A stretch of DNA of 5,508 nt from an uncultured Peptococcaceae bacterium (GTDB lineage Bacteria; Bacillota; Peptococcia; Peptococcales; Peptococcaceae): positions 1 through 5,508 of the forward strand of contig CAMFFG010000097.1 in the NCBI GenBank assembly GCA_945949655.1. The letters are read 5' to 3'. This document shows positions 1 through 5,466 of this stretch, in pieces; position 1 is the stretch's first letter, and each line of letters starts with the position of its first letter. Below the pieces are notes generated by a model. The model had not been told where the DNA came from. It ran no database searches and saw only the letters and a program-made list of their open reading frames with translations. The position numbers were made by a program, and so were the translations under genes.

Positions 1-986
1 AGTTCGGATTTCAGCGCATTCAGCACTTCCAGCGCATTATCTGCTTCATCCTTTGGCACAGTAAAAGCAATATCGTTCAGATCGTTGCGCATTGCGCTCT
101 GTACGATCATATCCACATTGACATTGGCATCTGCCAGAGCCTGGAACACTTTTGTTGCGGAGCCTGGTTTATCTTCCAAATCAAAAATTCCGATTTTTGC
201 TACCTTCTGGTCACAAGCTACACCTGTCACCACAAATTCTTTTTCTAACTGATCTCTGCTTACCACAAAGGTCCCCTCCTTGGTTGTATCAAAACTAGAA
301 CGCACGCTTAATTTTACATCATGGATTTTCGCAATTTCCACAGAACGCGGGTGCAGCACTTTCGCACCCAGACTGGCCAGTTCCAGCATTTCGTCGTGGG
401 TGATCATGGCCAGCTTCTGCGGATTCTGTACCATACGGGGATCGGCGGTGTAAACGCCGTCCACATCGGTATAGATCTCGCACAGATCAGCGTTGGTTGC
501 TGCTGCAACAGCTACTGCAGTGGTATCCGAACCGCCACGACCCAAGGTAGTGATCTCCCCTTCTTCCGTGATGCCCTGGAACCCGGCAACAATGATCACC
601 TTACCGGCATCCAGTTCTTTGCGGATCTTATCGGTTTTAATATAATTGATTCTTGCTTTCATGTGGGCATCGGTAGTCATAATGCCCATCTGGCTGCCGG
701 TCATGGAGACCGACGGGATGCCCAGATCATGAAGGGCCATCGCCAACAACGCAATGGAGATCTGTTCCCCTGTGGATAACAGCACGTCCATTTCTCTTGT
801 CGGCGGTTTCTTTTCAAACCCTTTTGTCATATCAATCAGCTTGTCGGTCACACCGCTAGGCGCCGAAACAGTGATGATCATATCATGTCCGGCTTTCCGG
901 AAGCTTTCAATGTGTTTTGCCACACATTTGACCCGCTCTACTGTTCCTACCGATGTTCCGCCATATTTTTGTACAATCAGTGCCAT
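1..986 (-). CDS. lysC: Aspartate kinase, C-terminus beyond window edge
   Basis: Aspartokinase phosphorylates L-aspartate with ATP, the first cytoplasmic step towards lysine, methionine and threonine. I read the frame by hand: 328 codons are open without interruption from the ATG at 986 to the window edge. The family is usually about 400 residues, so roughly 75 are missing. Visible motifs are KYGGTS (residues 7-12) at the N-terminus of the amino-acid kinase fold, GRGGSDTTA (149-157), and EIYTDVDGVYTADPR (170-184) in the nucleotide/substrate region. The first ACT domain begins near residue 262 (VAKIGIFD, then DKPGSATKVFQALADANV). The start is supported by AGGAGAG, which overlaps the thrB stop codon; the gap to thrB is 11 nt. 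It is last of the visible operon genes. An internal start before the ACT domains is listed separately. Feedback inhibition by lysine and/or threonine is expected for the family, but ligand specificity cannot be read here. Confidence 0.96.
   Translation of the reverse strand, partial: MALIVQKYGGTSVGTVERVKCVAKHIESFRKAGHDMIITVSAPSGVTDKLIDMTKGFEKKPPTREMDVLLSTGEQISIALLAMALHDLGIPSVSMTGSQMGIMTTDAHMKARINYIKTDKIRKELDAGKVIIVAGFQGITEEGEITTLGRGGSDTTAVAVAAATNADLCEIYTDVDGVYTADPRMVQNPQKLAMITHDEMLELASLGAKVLHPRSVEIAKIHDVKLSVRSSFDTTKEGTFVVSRDQLEKEFVVTGVACDQKVAKIGIFDLEDKPGSATKVFQALADANVNVDMIVQSAMRNDLNDIAFTVPKDEADNALEVLNALKSE
264..281 (-). promoter_or_regulatory. Internal ribosome binding site and in-frame GTG for an aspartokinase beta subunit
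   Basis: Inside lysC, on the minus strand, a perfect AAGGAGG (281-275) lies 8 nt before an in-frame GTG (266-264, Val241). This sits about 20 residues upstream of the first ACT domain. Initiation here would give a product containing only the ACT regulatory domains. Alpha2beta2 aspartokinases whose beta subunit starts from an internal in-frame codon are known from Bacillus subtilis LysC and Corynebacterium glutamicum LysC. Sequence and spacing are seen directly; use of the site is inferred. This Shine-Dalgarno match is better than the one of the gene's own start. Confidence 0.7.
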
Positions 987-997
987 GTTTGTCTCTC

Positions 998-1897
998 CTA
1001 TCCTTTTATCAGCGCTGCACCTTCCGCAACCGGGTGCAGTGCTGTAATATTTGCCGCTACCCCTTTTTCCTCCAGCAGCGACAGTAACGGTGTAAAGTCC
1101 CTTTCCCCATCACTGACCAGCAGAATGGTAGGCCCGGCGCCGCTGATGGTAACATTCAGTGCGCCCAGCGCTTTGGCCTGCGGAATCAGCTCCTCCATTC
1201 CGATGATCAGAGGCATCCGGTATGGTTGATGCAGACGGTCCTCCATGGCCAGCGCCAGCTGCTGCAGATCACCGGTGTGCATAGCATCTACCAGTAACGC
1301 CATACGACCGATGTTGAACACCGCATCTTTTCGGGAGATCTGCTGCGGCAGTACCTCCCGCGCCTTCTGCGTAGACAGCGGATAATCGGGAATGATCACC
1401 GTGCAGCGCAGATTTTTCGGCGGTGTGATCTTGCGGTAAAACACCTGCCCATCCTCCAACAGACCACTGATGACCACACCGCCCAGCAGAGCCGGTGCGA
1501 TATTATCGGGATGGCCCTCAAACTGCAGCGCAATGTTTAACAATTCTGTATCATTCAACGGATTGCCCAGCACTTCATTGGCTACCTTCACCCCGCCGAT
1601 CAGAGCCGCTGAGCTGCTGCCCAGCCCGCGGGAATAAGGTACATTGTTCTCAAAATGCATCCGGATGCCCGCTTCAGGTTTGTCCAGACTGGCAAACACC
1701 GCCGCATAAGCCTTGTAGATCAGATTCTCTCTGCTCAGGTCTATGCTTCCGGCGGCGCCGGCCGAAGTCAGTTCACAGTAGCCATCGGCTCCTGCCGGTT
1801 CAAAATCAATATAGTTGTATAAATCAAAGGCCATGCCAATACAGTCAAAGCCCGGTCCCATGTTGGCGGTCGTCGCCGGGATCCGCATACGTTTCAC
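998..1897 (-). CDS. thrB: Homoserine kinase (GHMP kinase family)
   Basis: Converts homoserine and ATP to O-phosphohomoserine, the substrate of threonine synthase, in the cytoplasm. The protein has 299 residues, a normal ThrB length. It shows the N-terminal substrate motif PATTANMGPGFD (7-18), the GHMP glycine-rich ATP loop PYSRGLGSSSAA (87-98), EGHPDNIAPALLGG (127-140), LSTQKAREVLP (174-184) and the C-terminal GHMP motif ISGAGPTIL (251-259). I chose the GTG at 1897 because AAGGGG lies 10 nt upstream. The ATG three codons later (1888) would be about 19 nt from it, too far. The gene begins 21 nt after the hom stop and ends 11 nt before lysC, so it is almost certainly co-transcribed. It appears intact although hom just upstream is broken. 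Threonine synthase (thrC) is not in the window and may lie further downstream or elsewhere. Confidence 0.96.
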   Translation of the reverse strand: MKRMRIPATTANMGPGFDCIGMAFDLYNYIDFEPAGADGYCELTSAGAAGSIDLSRENLIYKAYAAVFASLDKPEAGIRMHFENNVPYSRGLGSSSAALIGGVKVANEVLGNPLNDTELLNIALQFEGHPDNIAPALLGGVVISGLLEDGQVFYRKITPPKNLRCTVIIPDYPLSTQKAREVLPQQISRKDAVFNIGRMALLVDAMHTGDLQQLALAMEDRLHQPYRMPLIIGMEELIPQAKALGALNVTISGAGPTILLVSDGERDFTPLLSLLEEKGVAANITALHPVAEGAALIKG

Positions 1898-1918
1898 TCA
1901 AAATCCGCCCCTTTTATC

Positions 1919-3212
1919 TTATGCCGAGTACACCCGGATAATTGCAGAAATTTCTTTCAGAATCGGCATCTGTTTCAAGGCTTCCACAGCAGCGCGGAAA
2001 TCTTTTTCCAGCACATTTTCTGTGATCAGCACCATTTCAGCCTCTTCATCCTGTACATTTTTCTGTACAAACTGGGCAATGCTCACATTGCTCTTGCCGA
2101 ATGCGCCAGCAATATTGGCCAGCACGCCAGGACGATTCTGGGCCTGCATGCGGATGAAATAGCTGCTGCTGCATTCATCGATAGACTTGATGGGGATCTC
2201 TTTATAGCAGGTGCAGCGAATACGACCCTTGCAGTTAAACTGAATATTGCGGGCAATGTCCATCACATCTCCCACCACTGCGCTGGCCGTCGGCATTTCA
2301 CCGGCGCCGCGGCCGTAGAACATCACATCGTCCACTGCATCGCCATGGACAAACACAGCGTTAAACGAATCATTTACCGTTGCCAGCGGATGACTGCTTG
2401 GAATCAGCATCGGATGTACCCGTACTTCGATGCCGTCATTGACAGCATGCCGCGCCACACCCAGCAGCTTGATGGTGTAGCCCATTTCAGTTGCATAGGC
2501 GATATCTTCTGCAGTCAGCTTGGTGATACCTTCTACATACACATCGTTGAGCACCACCCGGGAGTTAAAGGCAATGGATGCCATGATAGCCACTTTGCGG
2601 GCTGCATCCAGCCCTTCGATATCGGAGGTGGGGTCTGCTTCCGCGTAGCCCAGCTCGGTAGCTTTCGCCAGCGCTTCCTGGAATGTCATGCCTTCCAGTG
2701 TCATTTTGGTCAGAATATAGTTGGTAGTCCCGTTGACAATGCCCATCACTTCGCTGATATTGTTGGCAGCCAGACACTGCTTTCACGGACGGAATGGCAC
2801 CGGCCACTGCCGCTTCAAACAGGAAATCACAATTGTTGGCAGCAGCTGTATCCAACAGTTCCTTACCATGTACCGCCACCAGATCTTTATTGGCCGTTAC
2901 AACGCTTTTTCCGCTGTTCAGTGCAGCCAGAATGCATTTTTTGGCAAAGTCGATACCGCCCATCACTTCCACAACGATTTCGATCTCATCATCATTGACG
3001 ATATCTTCATAATTGCCGACCACTTCAATGTCATCACGCACCCGCGCTTTTACCGAAGGGATCTCGCTTTCCCGCACCAGGATCTTTTTAATTTCCATCC
3101 GGGTGCCGATCTTATGCGGAAATTCAGCTTTCTGATTTTCCATCACTTTATATACACCGGTACCTACCGTACCAAGGCCCATTAATCCAACTTTCAGAAC
3201 TTTGTCTTCCAT
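1919..3212 (-). pseudogene. hom: Homoserine dehydrogenase with a frameshift (or sequence error) near codon 143
   Basis: Reduces aspartate semialdehyde to homoserine with NAD(P)H. The frame starting at the ATG at 3212 (AGGAGG 11 nt upstream, overlapping the previous stop) encodes the Rossmann domain, with GLGTVGTGV at 12-20, TANKDLVA at 107-114 and EAAVAGAIPSV at 133-143. It then goes out of frame. The second frame resumes with KQCLAANNISEVMGIVNGTT from 2782 and runs to the TAA at 1919. That part carries the catalytic set corresponding to yeast Glu208, Asp214, Asp219 and Lys223 in EADPTSDIEGLDAARK, and a C-terminal ACT domain (about the last 80 residues, from SSYFIRMQAQNRPGVLANIAG). Restoring three lost codons gives about 433 residues, the usual length. 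Read literally, the first frame ends at 2565 after about 70 unrelated residues. No other damage was seen, so the lesion is recent or an error. Confidence 0.9.
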
Positions 3213-3228
3213 CTTTTCGATAACCTCC

Positions 3229-3687
3229 TCAACTTTCCTGTCCTACAATTTCAACATGCAATACACCGCTGAGTTCTTCCATAATTTCAATAACCGTTTC
3301 CAGATCCTGTTCCATGTGCGCTGTCTCAAAGGCAATGGTGGCGATGGCAACATTCTGAATAGGGATTCCCTGGTTGATGGTCAGAATATTGCAGTTGGCC
3401 CGGGCAATGGCATTGATACAGTTAGATAAGATCCCGGCCTTGTTGTCCATGGAGATCTGCAATGTAATGATCTTTGCTTTTGTCGCTTCGTAAAATGGAA
3501 ACACACCATCGCGATACTTGTAGAATGCACTGCGGCTCAGGCCCACTTCCTCCACCGCATCATTCACAGTCATATCTTTATACTTGGCCAGCAGTTCTTT
3601 GATCCTGGCTGTTTTGCGTATGGCTTCCGGCAGAATTCCTTCGTCTACAATGTAGAACTTTCCTTTCTCTTTGTTTGTTTCAGGCAT
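3229..3687 (-). CDS. PheB-family (UPF0735) ACT-domain protein
   Basis: A 152-residue small-molecule-binding, probably regulatory protein. It closely resembles Bacillus subtilis PheB as I recall that sequence: FYIVDEGILPEAIRKT (11-26), a helical N-terminal segment with GLSRSAFYKYRDGVFPF (49-65) that is the family hallmark and looks helix-turn-helix-like, then one ACT domain (about 73-148, from IITLQISMDNKAGILS). No catalytic residues are visible. The biochemical role of the family is unsettled. B. subtilis PheB lies beside the phenylalanine gene pheA, while here it leads the threonine genes, so a link to amino-acid sensing is inference. The ATG at 3687 has AGGAGAG 8 nt upstream. The frame stays open 39 codons further up, but that stretch crosses the promoter and is not coding. 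The stop lies 16 nt before hom. Confidence 0.92.
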   Translation of the reverse strand: MPETNKEKGKFYIVDEGILPEAIRKTARIKELLAKYKDMTVNDAVEEVGLSRSAFYKYRDGVFPFYEATKAKIITLQISMDNKAGILSNCINAIARANCNILTINQGIPIQNVAIATIAFETAHMEQDLETVIEIMEELSGVLHVEIVGQES

Positions 3688-3716
3688 ATTTTGTTCTCTC
3701 CTGGTGGATAAATTTC

Positions 3717-3728
3717 CTTGCATGCAAG
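3717..3728. promoter_or_regulatory. 12-bp perfect palindrome over the predicted transcription start; candidate operator
   Basis: CTTGCATGCAAG is a perfect 12-bp palindrome that begins 2 nt after the -10 hexamer of the hom-operon promoter and covers the expected start site (about 3724). A repressor bound there would block initiation. The palindrome is seen directly; the operator role and the protein are inferred. It is too short and loop-less to be a convincing RNA hairpin. Confidence 0.45.
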
Positions 3729-3730
3729 AC

Positions 3731-3759
3731 ATTATATGCCTTTTTCGCGGCTTTGTCAA
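3731..3759 (-). promoter_or_regulatory. Perfect-consensus sigma-70 promoter of the ACT-hom-thrB-lysC operon
   Basis: On the minus strand, TTGACA (3759-3754) and TATAAT (3736-3731) are separated by exactly 17 nt. Both hexamers are perfect matches to the sigma-70/sigma-A consensus. The transcript should start near 3724, leaving a leader of only about 37 nt before the ATG at 3687. That is too short for a T-box or a leader-peptide attenuator, so control, if any, probably acts on initiation or on the enzymes. Confidence 0.88.
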
Positions 3760-3880
3760 TGAAAAATGCGCCACTGGGAGACAATTTTGAAAAAGGTTCC
3801 ACAAAGTATTTTCTTATATCAGAAATACAGAACTTTGCATCCCTTCTGCACAAAGACTACATATAAAATAGAATGATCAT

Positions 3881-3900
3881 TTTGCCCGCTGACCGGCAAA
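3881..3900. promoter_or_regulatory. Inverted repeat upstream of the microcompartment promoter; candidate activator or repressor site
   Basis: TTTGCC (3881-3886) and GGCAAA (3895-3900) are perfect 6-nt arms around an 8-nt spacer. The right arm ends 5 nt before the -35 hexamer, a position typical of a transcription-factor site. TTTGCC occurs again at 3956-3961 in the leader. The binding protein is unknown, and chance occurrence is possible for arms of this length. Confidence 0.35.
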
Positions 3901-3905
3901 TGCAC

Positions 3906-3934
3906 TTGACAGCGCCATGTTCTAATAGTATGAT
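3906..3934 (+). promoter_or_regulatory. Sigma-70 promoter of the eutS-like/eutS-like/eutP-like operon
   Basis: TTGACA (3906-3911) and TATGAT (3929-3934) are 17 nt apart: a perfect -35 box and a -10 box with five of six matches to TATAAT. The predicted start is near 3941, giving a leader of about 110 nt. It is oriented away from the hom operon. Confidence 0.82.
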
Positions 3935-3940
3935 TTTCAC

Positions 3941-3953
3941 AGAATCAGATTCT
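3941..3953. repeat. Palindrome AGAATC-A-GATTCT at the predicted start of the microcompartment operon
   Basis: Six perfect base pairs of arm flank a single central A, beginning 6 nt after the -10 hexamer. As DNA it could be an operator over the start site. As RNA the single-nucleotide loop would force opening of the inner pair or pairs, leaving a weak stem. The role is inferred only from its position. Confidence 0.35.
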
Positions 3954-3975
3954 TGTTTGCCAAAACAGATCCAGG

Positions 3976-4005
3976 CAGAAGAATTTTGTGTGAAAAAGCC
4001 TTCTG
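3976..4005 (+). repeat. Leader hairpin candidate
   Basis: In the untranslated leader, CAGAAG (3976-3981) can pair with CTTCTG (4000-4005). An inner TTTT/AAAA pairing is possible around a GTGTG loop. It lies about 50 nt before the first start codon and is not followed by a T-run, so it is not an intrinsic terminator. It does not show the paired hexanucleotide-loop hairpins of the ANTAR (EutV-type) antitermination leaders. It may be a stability or regulatory element. Confidence 0.3.
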
Positions 4006-4054
4006 AACCAATTTATACAGCAGACTTTTTCGTCCGGAAAGGATGACATATACT

Positions 4055-4420
4055 ATGGAAAAACATCAGGAAGAACAGATCAGAATCGTACAGGAAACCG
4101 TAGCCGGTAAAGAAATCACCTTTGCCCATGTCATGGGCGGCCCGGCCCCTGTGATCTATCAGAAACTGGGCCTGAATCCGCAGGTGGATTACCAGTCCTC
4201 GGCCATCGGCATCATGAACATGACGCCGCCCGAATCGGCTGTCATTGCATCGGATATCGCAGTAAAAAGCGGAAACATCTATCTGGGCTTTGCCGACCGC
4301 TTTACCGGAACTCTGATCATCACAGGAGACATTGCAGAGGTTACCTCGGCCCTGACCGAGATCGTAAATTATTTTCGGGATTCCCTAGGCTATGTGGTCT
4401 GCAACATTACCAAACGATAG
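4055..4420 (+). CDS. EutS/PduU-type microcompartment shell protein, first copy
   Basis: A 121-residue shell protein of the circularly permuted BMC-domain type found in EutS and PduU. Visible marks are an N-terminal strand region RIVQETVAGKEITFAHVMGG (10-29), which in PduU builds the central beta-barrel, then SAIGIMNMTPPESAVIASD (49-67), KSGNIYLGFADRFTGTLIITGD (71-92) and the tail CNITKR. It has the usual family length and reads slightly closer to PduU than to EutS. I chose the ATG at 4055, with AAAGGA about 11 nt upstream; the ATG at 4043 directly abuts that Shine-Dalgarno sequence. It is first in a three-gene operon, 11 nt before a second, different copy. In this family the subunits form hexameric shell tiles. 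The cargo and the compartment type cannot be read from this window. Confidence 0.92.
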   Translation: MEKHQEEQIRIVQETVAGKEITFAHVMGGPAPVIYQKLGLNPQVDYQSSAIGIMNMTPPESAVIASDIAVKSGNIYLGFADRFTGTLIITGDIAEVTSALTEIVNYFRDSLGYVVCNITKR

Positions 4421-4431
4421 GAAGTGCAGCA

Positions 4432-4860
4432 ATGGCCCATATCACAAAAGAGGAACTGCTGGAAAGGCTGTTCCATGATGATTACAGTCATCTCAAATCC
4501 AAAGAGCTGCGCATGACCCGCGTGCGGGTGCCTGGCAAGGAAGTATCCCTGGCCCATATTCTCACCCCGTCCCAGGCCTGTATCTATGAAAATCTGGGGC
4601 TAAACATCGGCGTTCACGAAGGGGAGGACCACACCGGCGAATCCATCGGCCTGGTGCGTGTAACGCCCTGGGAATCGGTAGTGATCGCCGCCGATGTGGC
4701 CATTAAAAGCGCTGATGTGCAGGTAGGCTTTATGGACCGGTTCTGTGGTTCGCTCATCATCACCGGCGGGCTGGCACAGGTGGAGACCGCCGTAACGGAA
4801 GTCGTCCACTTTTTTGATGAAGTCCTGGGCTTCCGGCCCTGCCAGATCCACAAAAGTTAA
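4432..4860 (+). CDS. EutS/PduU-type microcompartment shell protein, second copy with N-terminal extension
   Basis: A 142-residue permuted BMC-domain shell protein. The core matches its neighbour and the family: TRVRVPGKEVSLAHIL (29-44), SIGLVRVTPWESVVIAADVAIKSADV (71-96, in pieces), GFMDRFCGSLIITGG (99-113) and the C-terminal CQIHKS. It differs by an N-terminal extension of about 27 residues with a helical, partly amphipathic look (TKEELLERLFHDDYSHLKSK, 5-24), a longer acidic loop (VHEGEDHTGE, 61-70), and Cys105 where EutS and PduU usually have Ser or Thr after DRF. The start at 4432 is backed by AGGAAG 7 nt upstream, overlapping the preceding stop. The core-only start at Met28 (4513) has no good Shine-Dalgarno, so the extension is probably real. 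The two copies are clearly diverged paralogues and may assemble into separate or mixed tiles. Confidence 0.9.
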   Translation: MAHITKEELLERLFHDDYSHLKSKELRMTRVRVPGKEVSLAHILTPSQACIYENLGLNIGVHEGEDHTGESIGLVRVTPWESVVIAADVAIKSADVQVGFMDRFCGSLIITGGLAQVETAVTEVVHFFDEVLGFRPCQIHKS

Positions 4861-4881
4861 AAACAGAAGGAATGTGTCAAC

Positions 4882-5409
4882 ATGAAAAAACTATTTCTGA
4901 TGGGCAGAAGCGAAGCAGGCAAAACCTCCCTGACCCAGGCCTTAAAAGGAGAAGATCTGCATTATGTCAAGACCCAGTATGTAAATACAGCGGCTGACAC
5001 CATCGATTCGCCCGGCGAATATGCCGAATCCAAATGCTGCGGCGTCGGTCTGGCCTGCTTTTCCTTCGAGGCCGATGTGGTGGCTATTGTGCAGGCAGCC
5101 GATGAACCATTCAGCCTGTTTGGTGCCAACTCCCGCTCTTTTATTCTGCGCCCGCTCATCGGCATCATCACCAAAGTGGATTCCCCCCATGCCAATATCC
5201 CCATGGTGCGGCAATGGCTGATCAATGCCGGCTGTGAGCGCATTTTTCTGATCAACAACGCAACCAGAGAAGGCATCGATGAACTTCTGGCCTATCTGAA
5301 CGAGGATCTGCCCAAACTGACCCTAGAGCAGGCCAAAGCAAGACAACGCCTGGGCTTAAGCGAATGGGATCCTCTGCCGGAAGGAGTGGAGCTGCCCGAT
5401 GCCCTGTAA
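4882..5409 (+). CDS. EutP/PduV-type P-loop protein
   Basis: A 175-residue Ras-like NTPase-fold protein of the EutP/PduV family, found with ethanolamine- and propanediol-utilisation microcompartments. Motifs are P-loop GRSEAGKTS (8-16), the family signature IDSPGEY (41-47, the G3/Walker B position), and TKVD (97-100) in the place of NKxD, as in EutP proteins. Family roles reported include association with microcompartments (PduV) and acetate kinase activity (EutP of Salmonella); neither can be shown for this copy. The start ATG has AGAAGGAA 9 nt upstream, and the gene begins 21 nt after the second shell gene. The tail after about residue 145 (LTLEQAKARQRLGLSEWDPL and on to PDAL) extends beyond the roughly 150-160 residues of typical EutP. 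It could be a linker or interaction tail. It is the last gene of the operon, before a hairpin terminator. Confidence 0.88.
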   Translation: MKKLFLMGRSEAGKTSLTQALKGEDLHYVKTQYVNTAADTIDSPGEYAESKCCGVGLACFSFEADVVAIVQAADEPFSLFGANSRSFILRPLIGIITKVDSPHANIPMVRQWLINAGCERIFLINNATREGIDELLAYLNEDLPKLTLEQAKARQRLGLSEWDPLPEGVELPDAL

Positions 5410-5425
5410 CATACCGGACAAGCCC

Positions 5426-5466
5426 AAAGGCATGCTGCATCAAAAAGATGTAACATGCCTTTTCTG
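5426..5466 (+). terminator. Probable intrinsic terminator of the microcompartment operon
   Basis: AAAGGCATG (5426-5434) pairs perfectly with CATGCCTTT (5454-5462). Inside this 9-bp stem, TGCATC (5436-5441) and GATGTA (5447-5452) add about six further pairs, one of them G-U, closing on an AAAAA loop. The hairpin starts 16 nt after the stop codon. The following T-tract (TTTTCTGTCT) is short and interrupted, so it may be only moderately efficient. The remaining bases up to 5508 hold no gene I can support. Confidence 0.72.

Larger units (their letters stand above)
3688..4054. other. Divergent intergenic regulatory region
   Basis: This 367-nt stretch separates the two operons and is visibly more AT-rich than the genes. 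It holds two back-to-back strong promoters (minus 3759-3731, plus 3906-3934), a palindrome at each predicted start site, a further inverted repeat just upstream of the plus-strand -35 box, and a leader hairpin candidate at 3976-4005. Between about 3760 and 3880 I see only AT-rich sequence with no clear element. No tRNA, small protein gene or known riboswitch was recognised. Confidence 0.8.

Noticed and set aside
2777..2786. Programmed ribosomal frameshifting in hom
   Set aside because: There is no convincing slippery heptamer or stimulatory structure, Hom is not known to use recoding, and three family residues are missing at the junction, which indicates a deletion.
321..2998. Several plus-strand open frames of 70-217 codons opposite lysC, thrB and hom
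   Set aside because: They are antisense to well-recognised proteins, lack family resemblance and good ribosome binding sites, and have compositions typical of shadow frames.
3688..3724. T-box or threonine attenuator for the hom operon
   Set aside because: The predicted leader is about 37 nt and has no terminator hairpin or run of threonine codons.
3688..3804. 39-codon upstream extension of the ACT-protein frame
   Set aside because: It runs through the consensus promoter and the predicted start site; the ATG at 3687 has a good Shine-Dalgarno sequence and gives the normal family length.
3941..4042. EutV-type ANTAR antitermination leader or B12 riboswitch before the shell genes
   Set aside because: There is no pair of small hairpins with the characteristic hexanucleotide loops, no terminator with a T-run in the leader, and no recognisable B12-box; the region is also too short for a cobalamin riboswitch.
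4043..4054. ATG at 4043 as start of the first shell gene
   Set aside because: The GGAAAGG ribosome binding site directly abuts it, leaving no spacing; the ATG at 4055 has workable spacing and a normal family N-terminus.
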